Both the position numbers and the translations under genes were made by a program. This document shows positions 1 to 8,955 of a stretch of 64,000 nt of DNA, piece after piece. The first letter of the stretch is position 1. Every line of letters begins with the position of its first letter. The stretch is from positions 3,658,001-3,722,000 of the forward strand of contig NZ_CP009571.1 of NCBI RefSeq assembly GCF_000764535.1, read 5' to 3'. Origin of the DNA: Sphingomonas taxi (GTDB lineage Bacteria > Pseudomonadota > Alphaproteobacteria > Sphingomonadales > Sphingomonadaceae). The notes under the pieces are model-generated. The model did not search any database. It saw only the letters and a program-made list of their open reading frames with translations, and had not been told where the DNA came from.

Positions 1-1814
1 ATGGCGCGACGCCGTCGCCGCGGCAGCTCGCGTGGCATCGGCGCGAGCAATATGCCTTCGTCCATTTCTCGATCAACACCTTCACCGATCGCGAATGGGG
101 CTATGGCGACGAAAGCCCCGCGCTGTTCGATCCGACCGACTTTTCCGCCGAGCAGATCGTCGACGCGGCCAAGGCGGGCGGGTTGCGCGGCATCGTGCTG
201 ACCGCCAAGCATCACGACGGCTTCTGCCTGTGGCCGACGATGCTGACCGAGCATTGCGTGCGCAACAGCCCGTTCCGCGGTGGCAAGGGCGACGTCGTGC
301 GCGAATTCGAACAGGCCTGTCGTCGCGCCGGTCTCGCCTTCGGCCTGTATCTGTCGCCTTGGGATCGCAACCACGCCGATTATGGCCGCCCCGCCTATAT
401 CGATTACTACCGCAAGCAGATCGTCGAATTGTGTACCCGCTATGGCCGATTGTTCGAATTCTGGTTCGATGGCGCCAATGGCGGCGATGGCTATTACGGC
501 GGCGCACGCGAGACGCGCACGATCGACGCGGCCGCTTATTACGACTGGCCGTCGATGTTCGCGCTGGTGCACCGTTACCAGCCGCTCGCCTGTACCTTCG
601 AACCGCTCGGCTCCGATGCGCGCTGGGTCGGCAACGAGGACGGCGTCGCCGGCGATCCTTGCTGGCCGACGATGCCCGACCACAAGCCCAGCCAGGCGGA
701 GGGCAATGCCGGACTGCGCGATGGCCCATTATGGTGGCCGGCGGAAACCAATACCTCGATCCGCCCCGGCTGGTTTTATCACGCCGACGAAGACGCCAAG
801 GTCAAGGACCCGCAACGGCTGGTCAGACTCCATGACGAATCGGTCGCCCGCGGCACCAATCTGATCCTCAACCTGCCGCCCGACCGCCGCGGCCGGCTGG
901 CGGACGTCGATACCGCGGTGCTCCGCGCCTTCGGGGATGCGCAGCGCGCGACCTATGCGGTCGATCTGGCCAAGGGGGCGATCGCGCATGCCGATCATGA
1001 ACGCGGCGTGCGTTTCGCTGCGGCCAAGGTGCTGGACGGCGATCCCGACAGCTATTGGTCGACACCGGATGGCGTACACACGCCGCAAATCGTGCTCGAC
1101 GTTCCACCCGGCCGCAGCTTCGACATCATCCGCATCCGCGAATACCTGCCGCTCGGTGTTCGCGTCACGCGCTTCGCCGTCGATCTCGATACGGGATCGG
1201 GCTGGCGTGAGGTGGCGTCAGGCGCCTGTATCGCCGCGCAACGGATTGTCCGCCTCGCCGCTCCCGTCCAGGCACGACGATTGCGGTTGCGGATCACCGA
1301 TGCACCCGTCTGTCCGGCGATCAGCGAGATCGCTCTGTTCCGCCAGACCGCCCCGGTCGCGGTCGCACTGCCGAGGCCGCGCGCGCCCGATACCGTCCCG
1401 CCGTCGGCCTGGTCGATTGCCTCGTCGTCGGGGCCGGACGTGGAGGCTCTGTTCGACGACGATGTCGGCACGTCCTGGCGGGTCCCGGTGGCGGATCGGT
1501 CGATGGCGGTGACGGTGGTGCTCAAATTCGACCATCGGCAACGGCTCGGCGGCTTCGTTCTGACCCCATCGCGCGCGGTGATGACCGATGCCGCTCCTCC
1601 ACGGCGGTATCGTGTCGAGGCCAGCGTAGACGGCGAGACCTGGAGCGATCTCGGCGCCGGCGAATTTTCGAACATCGCCAATGCCCTCTCGCCCCAGCGC
1701 ATCGCTTTCGAGACCGTCACGTCCTGCGCCTATGTTCGCTTCAGCTTCATCGGCCTGGCGTCCTCGGCGCATCACATGGCGATCGCCGACCTGAAGCTTC
1801 TACGGGCGGGGTGA
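1..1814 (+). CDS. alpha-L-fucosidase GH29 with two C-terminal discoidin-like domains (5' truncated)
   Basis: The gene enters from outside the window; the frame is open from base 3 and begins inside the catalytic barrel (WHREQYAFVHFSINTFTDRE). GH29 hallmarks are AKHHDGFCLW and LFEFWFDGANGG, whose Asp is the expected nucleophile of retaining alpha-L-fucosidases. After the barrel come two jelly-roll segments of F5/8 type C (CBM32-like) character, roughly bases 950-1350 and 1390-1814, probably binding glycans. It releases terminal L-fucose. It converges on the lactate dehydrogenase gene with a 15-base overlap of the 3' ends. A second, shorter GH29 lies at 51320. Confidence 0.93.
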   Translation, partial: GATPSPRQLAWHRREQYAFVHFSINTFTDREWGYGDESPALFDPTDFSAEQIVDAAKAGGLRGIVLTAKHHDGFCLWPTMLTEHCVRNSPFRGGKGDVVREFEQACRRAGLAFGLYLSPWDRNHADYGRPAYIDYYRKQIVELCTRYGRLFEFWFDGANGGDGYYGGARETRTIDAAAYYDWPSMFALVHRYQPLACTFEPLGSDARWVGNEDGVAGDPCWPTMPDHKPSQAEGNAGLRDGPLWWPAETNTSIRPGWFYHADEDAKVKDPQRLVRLHDESVARGTNLILNLPPDRRGRLADVDTAVLRAFGDAQRATYAVDLAKGAIAHADHERGVRFAAAKVLDGDPDSYWSTPDGVHTPQIVLDVPPGRSFDIIRIREYLPLGVRVTRFAVDLDTGSGWREVASGACIAAQRIVRLAAPVQARRLRLRITDAPVCPAISEIALFRQTAPVAVALPRPRAPDTVPPSAWSIASSSGPDVEALFDDDVGTSWRVPVADRSMAVTVVLKFDHRQRLGGFVLTPSRAVMTDAAPPRRYRVEASVDGETWSDLGAGEFSNIANALSPQRIAFETVTSCAYVRFSFIGLASSAHHMAIADLKLLRAG

Positions 1815-2984
1815 CCCGGACGACACCGCAACCGACCGATGGCGGACGTGACGGCGAGATAGCACGTCGATATCGTTGATCCCCGCCAGCGTCAGCGTGC
1901 GGCGGAATTCCTCGTGCAGCAGCGTCAGGAGACGATCGACGCCCGGCTCGCCGCCCGCGGCGAGGCCGTACAGATAGGGGCGGCCGATCGAGCAGGCGGT
2001 CGCGCCCAGGGCGAGCGCCTTCACCACGTCCGAGCCGCGCCGGATGCCACCGTCGCAGATCACGTCCGGTGCGTCGCCGACGGCGTCGCGCACCGCCTCG
2101 ATCTGGTCGACCGGGGCGGGCGCGCCGTCCAGCTGACGCCCGCCGTGGTTGGAGATCATGACGCCGGTCGCGCCCGAGTCGATCGCGCGGCGCGCATCCG
2201 CGGGCGTCATCACGCCCTTGATCGCCAGCGGTCCGTTCCATTCGCGGGCGAGCCATTCGACGTCGCGCCAGCCGACCGAGCGGTCGAACTGACCGCCGAT
2301 ATAATCGAACAGGCTCATCGGTCCCGCCGCCAGCGCATCGACCTTGTGGCTGACGTTGGCGAGGTCGAACCTCGATCCGGTCAGCGCGGGCAGCGACCAG
2401 GAGGGATGGAGGGCGAAGCTGAGCAACGAGCGGAGCGTCAGTTTCGGCGGCAGCGACAGGCCGCTGACCCGGTCGCGCTCGCGATTGCCGGCGACCGGCG
2501 TATCGACCGTCAGCGCGAGACCGTGGAATCCCGCCGCCCGACAGCGCGCGACGAATTCGGCGGTGAGGCCGCGATCCTTGAAGATGTAGATCTGGAAGAC
2601 CTTCGGCCCGGCGAAGGCCTGCGCGAGATCCTCCAGCCGCGTCGTGCCCATCGTCGAGAGGCTGTAGAGGAGCCCGTGTCGCGCGGCGGCGCGAGCGACG
2701 GCGTGTTCGGCGTGGCCGTGGAACATGCGGGTGAGGCCGGTGGGCGACAGCATCAGCGGCCACCGCGCGGGTTGGCCGAAGATACGGGTTTCCGTCCGGA
2801 TCGTCGACACGTCGTTGAGGACGTCTGGAACCAATTCATAGTCCGCAAAGGCGGTGGCGTTCCGCCGCAGCGACACTTCGTCGTCCGCACCGCCATCGAT
2901 ATAGTCGAAGATCGGCCGCGGCAGCCGGCGACGCGCCATCAGCCGCAGGTCGGCCACGTTGTTCGCCCGTTCGAGTCGCGTCAT
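1800..2984 (-). CDS. lldD: FMN-dependent alpha-hydroxy-acid (L-lactate) dehydrogenase
   Basis: 394-residue member of the FMN-dependent alpha-hydroxy-acid oxidase/dehydrogenase family, which oxidises L-lactate or a related 2-hydroxy acid to the 2-keto acid, usually passing electrons to the quinone pool at the inner membrane. Visible: N-terminal IFDYIDGGADDE, the catalytic-His motif ISNHGGRQLDG (residues 267-277, His 270) and the FMN-phosphate loop DGGIRRGSD (311-319). Start chosen at the ATG at 2984, just before the conserved N-terminus; the frame is open upstream but that stretch is antisense to the FKBP gene. L-lactate is an end product of non-phosphorylated L-fucose breakdown, which would suit a fucosidase neighbour. 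Exact substrate is inferred. Confidence 0.9.
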   Translation of the reverse strand: MTRLERANNVADLRLMARRRLPRPIFDYIDGGADDEVSLRRNATAFADYELVPDVLNDVSTIRTETRIFGQPARWPLMLSPTGLTRMFHGHAEHAVARAAARHGLLYSLSTMGTTRLEDLAQAFAGPKVFQIYIFKDRGLTAEFVARCRAAGFHGLALTVDTPVAGNRERDRVSGLSLPPKLTLRSLLSFALHPSWSLPALTGSRFDLANVSHKVDALAAGPMSLFDYIGGQFDRSVGWRDVEWLAREWNGPLAIKGVMTPADARRAIDSGATGVMISNHGGRQLDGAPAPVDQIEAVRDAVGDAPDVICDGGIRRGSDVVKALALGATACSIGRPYLYGLAAGGEPGVDRLLTLLHEEFRRTLTLAGINDIDVLSRRHVRHRSVAVSSGSPRP

Positions 2985-3085
2985 GCCGCACGCTGCGTCG
3001 GGAGCGCGCGGATCGACAACCGGTTTCGCTGTGCCGAAGCGCTTGGCGGCTGTGCGTGCCGATCGATCGCGCGGACCGGACGGGA

Positions 3086-3682
3086 TCAGGGCTGCGGCGA
3101 TGCGTCCTTCTGCGCCGGCGGTTCGGCGGCTTGCGCGCGGTTCATGCTCTCGACCTCGGCCGCGGTCTTGAAGTCCAGCAATTCGACCTGGAAGACGAGA
3201 TCGGCATTGGCCGGGATCGGCCCCGACGCCTGCGCGCCATAGCCCAGCGCGGCGGGGATGCAGAACCGGGCGACGCCCGACCGGGCCATCGTCTGCAGGC
3301 CCTGGGAGAAGCCGGGGATCACGCCGTTGACCGGCAGCGGCGAGCGCATGCCTTGATCGAACACCGCCCCCGTTGCCGCAAGATAGCCGATGTAGTTGAC
3401 CAGCACGACATCCCCTGCCGCGGGTTTGGCGCCGGTGCCGGCGCGCAGTACCGTCGATCCCAGGCCGGACGGTGCCGTCACCGAACACAGCCGCTGCCCC
3501 GCCGGGACGATGGGATTGAGCGGCAACGCGATGATCGCATTGTCCGGCTTGGCCGGTGCGGGTGCCGCGGCCCGTGGCTTGGCGCGGCGGGTCGCCGCCG
3601 CGTCCGCCGGCAGCGGCGCGGCGAGCAGCGGCAGGAGCGCGGCGAGGATCAGGCGGGATGAAGCGTGCGAAAGGAATGGCAT
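3086..3682 (-). CDS. secreted FKBP-type peptidyl-prolyl cis-trans isomerase
   Basis: 198 residues from the ATG at 3682, beginning with a clear Sec signal (MPFLSHASSRLILAALLPLL, then an Ala-rich cleavage region), so probably periplasmic. After an Ala/Pro linker comes one FKBP domain: GDVVLVNYIGYLAATGAVFD, then VNGVIPGFSQGLQTM, ending with the typical AALGYGAQASGPIPANADLVFQVEL pattern (described here in parts), then a short polar tail. It should catalyse proline isomerisation during folding of exported proteins. An upstream in-frame ATG at 3736 would add 18 residues ahead of the signal and is less likely. Confidence 0.88.
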   Translation of the reverse strand: MPFLSHASSRLILAALLPLLAAPLPADAAATRRAKPRAAAPAPAKPDNAIIALPLNPIVPAGQRLCSVTAPSGLGSTVLRAGTGAKPAAGDVVLVNYIGYLAATGAVFDQGMRSPLPVNGVIPGFSQGLQTMARSGVARFCIPAALGYGAQASGPIPANADLVFQVELLDFKTAAEVESMNRAQAAEPPAQKDASPQP

Positions 3683-3934
3683 GGACCCGGCTATATGCAA
3701 GGCCGGCGATCGACGCCAACCCGATGTCGCGCGCACGGCGTATTGAAGTCGCTATTGTTCGTGGCACGAACGAACCGCGCGCATTGGCGCGGCGTCGGGA
3801 CGCGGCGTGAGGCCGGCAAGCGTCGTTGTGCGTTAGATGATTGTGCCAGTGCCGATCGATCTTGTGACGATGCCTTGGGAAATGCGCGCGACGCGGACAA
3901 CGACGGCCGGCCGCTCGGATCGCGATCGCCGCTC

Positions 3935-4183
3935 GTGACGGTCGCCGCCCGCGAGACGGCGCTTGCGCTGCTGGCATCGCGATCCCCGGATGCGACGGTG
4001 TGTCCGAGCGAGGTGGCGCGCGCGATCGCGCCCAAGGAGGCTTGGCGAGACGCGATGCCGCTGGTCCATGCCGCGATCGATGGTCTCGTCGAGGAGGGCC
4101 AGGTGCGGCTCAGCTGGAAAGGGCGGCCTCTAGCCGTCCGCGACGGGCCTTATCGCATCGGTCGCGCGACGCCGCCGTCGTAG
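3935..4183 (+). CDS. DUF3253 family protein
   Basis: Short protein (about 82 residues) matching the DUF3253 pattern: an N-terminal helix (ARETALALLASR), then TVCPSEVARAIAP, then WRDAMPLVHAAIDGLVEEG, then a KGRPLA strand. It looks like a small winged-helix-like fold; function unknown. The start is uncertain: a GTG at 3935 sits just before the conserved region and is used here, while the frame stays open upstream to 3665 through sequence that does not look like the family. It stands between the divergent FKBP gene and the convergent esterase. Confidence 0.65.
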   Translation: MTVAARETALALLASRSPDATVCPSEVARAIAPKEAWRDAMPLVHAAIDGLVEEGQVRLSWKGRPLAVRDGPYRIGRATPPS

Positions 4184-4215
4184 ACCGGCGATCGAGTTCC
4201 GCCGTGCGGGCGCCA

Positions 4216-5097
4216 TCACCGCCGATCCGTATCGACGGTCCGCTGGACGAAGCCCGCGACGTCGTCGAGCACCGGGGCACGACCGCGAAACGGTCGGGCG
4301 AGCGCCAGCAGGATGCCGATATGCCCCAGCTTCGCGTAGGCACGTTCGTCCACCGCCACGCCGCCGGCGCGCAACTTCGTGGCCAATGCCTGGCTGTTGC
4401 GCGGGCGCACGACGGTGTCGTCGCTGCCGTAGAGCAGCAATGCAGGCGGATCGCCGGCACCGGCCCAGGTGACCGGCTGCGTCGCGGCGGGATCGGGTGA
4501 CTGGCCGAAGGCGGCGCGGCTGGCCGCCACGTCGAAGGGGGCGAAGTCGTAAGGGCCGGCGAGCCCGACCAGGCCCTTGACCGCGGGTCGCGAGGCACCG
4601 AGCCAGCGAGGGTCCACCGCCAGCATCGCGGCGATATAGGCGCCCGCCGAATGACCCATCAGCACCACCGATCCCCCGTCGCCGCAATAGGCGTCGGCAT
4701 GGGAGATGGCCCAGCGCACCGCCGCCGCGCCATCCTCGACGAAGGCGGGATAGTGCACGTCGGGGACCAGTCGATAATCCGGCACGACCGTCACGAAGCC
4801 GCGCGCGGCCAAGGCGCGGCCGACGAAGGCATAGCCCGCGCGCGTGCCGCTGTTCCAGCTGCCGCCGTAGAAGAATACCACGACGGGTCGCGGCCGGCCG
4901 CAGGCTTTGCGCGGCGCGTAGACATCCAGCCGTTGGCGCGGCGCGGCGCCATAAGCGAGGTCCTTCGCGACGCGGACGCCGCCCCGATCCTTCGGCACCA
5001 GCCTGTCGAAGGTGGTCAGCGGCGAACACGCCGCGGCCAGCGAGCCCAGCGCGGCGAGGACGCCGACGTGGCGGCGGACGGCCCGCGGTCGGATCAT
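4216..5097 (-). CDS. alpha/beta-hydrolase (BD-FAE-like carboxylesterase), lipoprotein
   Basis: 293-residue esterase from the ATG at 5097. The N-terminus is a lipoprotein signal with lipobox LAAC (VLAALGSLAAACSPL), so it is probably anchored in the envelope. The fold is shown by the oxyanion segment VVVFFYGGSWNSG, the nucleophile elbow GHSAGAY, the acid loop LLYGSDDTVV and the C-terminal KLGHIGI histidine. The family hydrolyses acyl or feruloyl esters on small molecules or polysaccharides; substrate not predictable. Next to secreted carbohydrate-active proteins it could deacylate plant glycans (inference). Confidence 0.85.
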   Translation of the reverse strand: MIRPRAVRRHVGVLAALGSLAAACSPLTTFDRLVPKDRGGVRVAKDLAYGAAPRQRLDVYAPRKACGRPRPVVVFFYGGSWNSGTRAGYAFVGRALAARGFVTVVPDYRLVPDVHYPAFVEDGAAAVRWAISHADAYCGDGGSVVLMGHSAGAYIAAMLAVDPRWLGASRPAVKGLVGLAGPYDFAPFDVAASRAAFGQSPDPAATQPVTWAGAGDPPALLLYGSDDTVVRPRNSQALATKLRAGGVAVDERAYAKLGHIGILLALARPFRGRAPVLDDVAGFVQRTVDTDRR

Positions 5098-5230
5098 GCC
5101 GCCGGGGTCACGGGATGGACTGTCACGATGGCGGCCTTTCGCGGGAGGGCGAGGGCAGGACGAACGCTGGCGGGCATCGTTCCGTTTGCCCCCGGCCGCG
5201 CCTGCGCCCGCGCCTGCGTCCGGACGGGCG

Positions 5231-6988
5231 TCAGTCCGGATAGCGCCGCAGCGTCTGGCGTATGCTGCCGGGCCGCGCGGCGGCGCCGGCATCGTTCACC
5301 AGATGGGCGATCGTGCCCTTGTCGTCCCCGAGCGAGATGGTGGTCACATTCGCGATGCGCACGCCGGGGGTGTCGGGCACCTCGACCGCGCTCGCCAGGA
5401 CGATCGTCGGGTCCGCGGTGAAGTTCGCATAGACGCCCATGCCGATCGCCTCGTGACGGCGGACCCGGTCGGCGACCTTGTACGCGGCCCAGCCGCGCGG
5501 CGACTCCGGCCGCCAGGCGTGCTGGCTCGGCGGATCGTAGGGCAGTTCGTTCTGGTAGAAGAAGGTGCGGCCGTTCTCGCCGTTCCATACCGTCTGCCAG
5601 CCTTGGAAATGCTCCACGAACAGCCCGTAACAGCATATGTCGTCGCCGTTGACGACCAGCCCGTGCTCACCGCGGCTCTCGGTCCAGCCGACATGGACGC
5701 GACCACCGTCCCGATCGCCGTGGTCGGCGCGCCAGATCCACAGATGGTCGGCGATCACATGATGGCTGTTGATCTCCAGGCACGTGCCGGCGTTGCCGAT
5801 CGCGGCGCCGCCGACCCGGAAGAAGAGGTCGGCGAGCAGCGTCGGATTGGCCCGGTGGTCGCGTACGGCGCCCCGCGGCCCGACCTCCATCAACACCGGC
5901 GAGGATTGCGGCCCGGCGTCGATCAGCAGGCCGGCGATCGACACGCCCGGCACGTCGGCGACCGTCATTGCGGCATTGCCCGCCTCGCTGAGCAGCGTCG
6001 CGAGGCCCAGTCCGAGGACGATCGTGTCCGCCCGGACGACGCGGATCGGCTGGCGCAGCCGGTAGACGCCCGGGGTGAGCAGCAGGTGGCGCCCCGTCGC
6101 CAGCGCGCGGTTGATCGCCGCGATCGGCGTCGCGGGGGTGGCGATGAGGAAGTCGTCCAACCCCACGACGCGGCCGTCGGGCCGGCCCTGCCAGGAGATG
6201 CCGGTCGCATCGCGACGCAGCGCCGGCACGAACACCGCCCAGCGGCCGTCGGCGGCGACGTGGAGGAACGGCTTCTCGCGCATGCGCGGCACCGACGGCA
6301 GCGTGGTGATCGGCGGTTCGGGAAAGCTGCTGGCCGGCGCGCCGACGACGCCCATGAACATCATGTTCCAATTGGCGCCCTGCCAGCCGCCGATCTGCGA
6401 ACTGCGGGTGAACCATTGCTGCTGCGTGCCCGAACGGATTGTGCCGTCGATGCGGCAATCGGCCATGAAGCCGCCGCTCGACCAGCCGCCGTCGTCCAGC
6501 GCGAGATCCCCCGCGAGGTGGACGCGGCGATAGGGCGCCGCCTGCGAGACCGCCCAGCGGTCGGCGCCATCGGGCGGAAGGACGGCGAGATTCTCGACCG
6601 CACGCCAGAAATTGACCAACGCCATGCCCTTGGCCCAATCGGCCTCGGCATGGACGTGGCCGGTGACCGTCACGTCGCCGGGGCGCAGGCCGAGGCCCGC
6701 CACCTGGGTGAAGAAGCCGACGTTGATGTCGAGCCGGTGTTCACCCGGTTTGAGCAGCACGGCATAACGGCGATCGGTGAAATGCGCGCGTTCCTGCTGC
6801 GCGAACCAGCCGTCGATCCGGCGCTGCGCGTCCGGCATGCCCGGATCGACGACGAGCACGTTGGGACCGAAATCGGGGTCGCCCATCGACGCACGCGGTC
6901 TCGCGCCGGCAGGGGCGAGGCCGATGGCGGCGATGCCGGCCAATATGCCGCGCCGTGTCGTCTTCGAGGTCAACCCGTTGTCCGCCAA
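5231..6988 (-). CDS. secreted right-handed beta-helix protein (probable carbohydrate-active enzyme)
   Basis: 585 residues starting at a TTG codon (6986-6988) that has a good GGGGAGA ribosome site 6-7 bases upstream. A Tat-like leader follows (KTTRRGILAGIAAIG). The body holds strand-turn repeats of a pectin-lyase-like beta-helix: FKPG-type LLKPGEHRLDINVGFFTQVA, ALVNFWRAVENLAVLP and, later, LLLTPGVYRLRQPIRV. Proteins of this layout occur in secreted polysaccharide-active families, often with F5/8 domains, but I cannot assign a reaction. The gene heads toward the lipoprotein esterase on the same strand. Confidence 0.75.
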   Translation of the reverse strand: MADNGLTSKTTRRGILAGIAAIGLAPAGARPRASMGDPDFGPNVLVVDPGMPDAQRRIDGWFAQQERAHFTDRRYAVLLKPGEHRLDINVGFFTQVAGLGLRPGDVTVTGHVHAEADWAKGMALVNFWRAVENLAVLPPDGADRWAVSQAAPYRRVHLAGDLALDDGGWSSGGFMADCRIDGTIRSGTQQQWFTRSSQIGGWQGANWNMMFMGVVGAPASSFPEPPITTLPSVPRMREKPFLHVAADGRWAVFVPALRRDATGISWQGRPDGRVVGLDDFLIATPATPIAAINRALATGRHLLLTPGVYRLRQPIRVVRADTIVLGLGLATLLSEAGNAAMTVADVPGVSIAGLLIDAGPQSSPVLMEVGPRGAVRDHRANPTLLADLFFRVGGAAIGNAGTCLEINSHHVIADHLWIWRADHGDRDGGRVHVGWTESRGEHGLVVNGDDICCYGLFVEHFQGWQTVWNGENGRTFFYQNELPYDPPSQHAWRPESPRGWAAYKVADRVRRHEAIGMGVYANFTADPTIVLASAVEVPDTPGVRIANVTTISLGDDKGTIAHLVNDAGAAARPGSIRQTLRRYPD

Positions 6989-7012
6989 GTCAAATCTCCC
7001 CGCGATGATCCG

Positions 7013-7879
7013 CTACCGATCCTCGAACGGCAGGTCGATGGCTGGATCGCCGCGCGTAAATAGCAGCCGTTCGAGGCGCTTGGCGTCGGCGGGGGTGGCG
7101 GGGTTGTAGATGATCATGCCGAGTTCCGGCCGTCCTTCGACCGAGAAGGACGAGAATTCCATCGCGAACAGCCCCGCGTCGGGGTGATGGATGCGCTTCG
7201 TGCCCTCGCCGTGCGCGACGACGTCGTTATCCTGCCACAGCGCCGCGAAGTCGGGGCTGAGGCGGGACAGTTCGGCGACCAGCGCCATGACCTCGGCGCT
7301 GCTGCTGGCACCCGCGCGCGCCACGTCGGCGCGGAAGGCGCCGACCACGAAGCGGGCGATGTCGGCGAAATCCGCGTTGCGCGCGCGGACATGGTCGCTG
7401 GCGAACATCAGCCGCAGGATGTTGCGGCCCTCGCGCGGCAGCTTGGCGTAATCGGTCAGCAGCACCGCCGCGGCGCGATTCCAGCCGACCACGTCCCACA
7501 TCGCGGTCTTGATGATCGCCGGGCTGAGCACCATCCCGTCGAGCACGCGCTGCAGCCGCGGCGAGATGCCGTCGACCGGCCGGTAGCGCGCCTCCGGCAG
7601 GCGGCCGAGGCCGAGCATGTAGAGGTGCTCGCGCTCCGGCTCGGTCAGCATCAGCCCCTTGGCGATGCGGTCGAGCACGTCGGCCGACGGCGCGCCGCCG
7701 CGCCCCTGCTCCAGCCAGGTATACCAGGTCGGGCTGATGTTGGCGCGGCTCGCCACCTCTTCGCGGCGCAGGCCCGGCGTGCGCCGCCGGCTGCCGGCGA
7801 AGCCGAACGCCGCCGGATCGAGCCGGGTGCGCCGGTCGCGCAAATAGGTGCCGAGCGGGTTGGACGCGTCACTGGCCAT
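7013..7879 (-). CDS. XRE-type transcriptional regulator with MmyB-like ligand domain
   Basis: 288 residues. The N-terminus is a helix-turn-helix with the family signature RRTPGLRREEVASRANIS followed by WYTWLEQGRG. The rest is the MmyB-like ligand-binding domain: MVLSPAIIKTAMWDVVGWNR, then NILRLMF. Start at the ATG at 7879; an upstream ATG at 7906 adds only 9 residues. It is divergently transcribed from the SDR gene at 7974, the usual arrangement in which this regulator type represses its divergent oxidoreductase neighbour in response to a small, possibly lipidic, ligand. Confidence 0.9.
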   Translation of the reverse strand: MASDASNPLGTYLRDRRTRLDPAAFGFAGSRRRTPGLRREEVASRANISPTWYTWLEQGRGGAPSADVLDRIAKGLMLTEPEREHLYMLGLGRLPEARYRPVDGISPRLQRVLDGMVLSPAIIKTAMWDVVGWNRAAAVLLTDYAKLPREGRNILRLMFASDHVRARNADFADIARFVVGAFRADVARAGASSSAEVMALVAELSRLSPDFAALWQDNDVVAHGEGTKRIHHPDAGLFAMEFSSFSVEGRPELGMIIYNPATPADAKRLERLLFTRGDPAIDLPFEDR

Positions 7880-7896
7880 GGTCGATCCTGTTGAAC

Positions 7897-7904
7897 GGTA
7901 TACC
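7897..7904. promoter_or_regulatory. possible operator in the divergent MmyB/SDR promoter
   Basis: The 94-base divergent intergenic region holds the perfect palindrome GGTATACC (7897-7904) and, near the SDR end, ATACCGTAT (7945-7953). These are plausible binding sites for the adjacent regulator. The palindromes are visible; their role is inferred and weak, because 8-base palindromes occur by chance. Confidence 0.3.
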
Positions 7905-7973
7905 ACGATAAGGTCACTACTTTAACACGTTGGAAAGGCTCGCGATACCGTATGGGTAAGAAGGAGATCACCC

Positions 7974-8876
7974 ATGCGCGTATTCCTGACCGGCGCGACC
8001 GGTTTCATCGGCTCACACGTCATCCCCGAACTGCTCGCCGGCGGTCATCGCGTGCTCGGCCTGACCCGTTCCGATGCCGGCGCGCGGCAGCTCGAGGCGG
8101 CCGGCGTCGAGGTGCATCGCGGCGATCTGGATCGCCCGGAGACGCTCGCCAGCGGCGCGGCGGCGGCGGATGCGGTGATCCATTGCGCGTTCGATCACAA
8201 TTTCGCGACCTTCTTCGAGAATACCAGGAAGGACGAGCGCAACATCACCGCGATGGGCGAGGCGCTGGAAGGAACGGGCAAGCCGATCCTGATCACCTCG
8301 GGCGTCGGCATCGGCACGCCGGTGAACGGCGGCCCGGCGACCGAAGACGTGCTGAACCCGCACCACGCCAATCCGCGCATCGCCACCGAACTGGCAGGCG
8401 CGGCGCTGATCGCGCGGCGCATCGACGTCCGCACCATTCGCCTGCCGCAGGTCCACGACACGACCAAGGCGGGGCTGATCACGCCGCTGGTCGCCGAGGC
8501 GCGCCGCGCCGGGGCGGTGGCGTATCTGGAAGAGGGGCGGACGCGCTGGGCCGCGGCGCATATCAGCGACGTGGCGAAGCTGTACGTGCTGGCGCTGGAA
8601 AAGGGCGAGCCGGGCGCGCGCTATCATGCGTCGGTGGAGGACGGCGTCTCCGCCCGCGCCATCGCCGAAGCGATCGGGGCGGGGGCGGGCCTGCCCGTCC
8701 GCTCGATCGGGCGGGAGGAGGTCGAGCTGTATTTCGGCTGGATGGCGCCATTCGCCGGGCTCGACATGATCGCGTCGAACGCCTGGACGCGCGCCCGGCT
8801 GGGGTGGATGCCGAGCGGCCCCGATCTGCTGACCGACCTCGCGGCGATGGACTATTCGGCAACCGCGCCGGCGTGA
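7974..8876 (+). CDS. atypical SDR, NAD(P)-dependent epimerase/dehydratase family
   Basis: 300-residue extended/atypical short-chain dehydrogenase. The Rossmann glycine motif TGATGFIGSH starts at residue 6; the second acidic loop is HRGDLDRPE, and the Ser strand is ILITSGVG. The usual YxxxK pair is not evident at the expected place (HHANPRIATE), as in atypical SDRs, so substrate and even catalysis are uncertain. A strong AAGGAGA ribosome site precedes the ATG. It is divergent from the MmyB-type regulator, which probably controls it. Confidence 0.88.
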   Translation: MRVFLTGATGFIGSHVIPELLAGGHRVLGLTRSDAGARQLEAAGVEVHRGDLDRPETLASGAAAADAVIHCAFDHNFATFFENTRKDERNITAMGEALEGTGKPILITSGVGIGTPVNGGPATEDVLNPHHANPRIATELAGAALIARRIDVRTIRLPQVHDTTKAGLITPLVAEARRAGAVAYLEEGRTRWAAAHISDVAKLYVLALEKGEPGARYHASVEDGVSARAIAEAIGAGAGLPVRSIGREEVELYFGWMAPFAGLDMIASNAWTRARLGWMPSGPDLLTDLAAMDYSATAPA

Positions 8877-8955
8877 CCGGTCGCCGTGTGGCGATTTCTC
8901 CCGGCGGTCGGGAACCGGCCGAGCGGTCCGATCCTTCAGCCGGGGGAGACAGGAT

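Noticed and set aside
2985..3977. N-terminal extension of the lactate dehydrogenase homologue to 725 residues
   Set aside because: The extra sequence is antisense-like, runs through the FKBP gene region and is absent from the family, whose N-terminus matches the ATG at 2984.
5012..7063. 683-residue plus-strand frame opposite the beta-helix protein
   Set aside because: Antisense shadow; its opposite strand has a leader, ribosome site and fold pattern.
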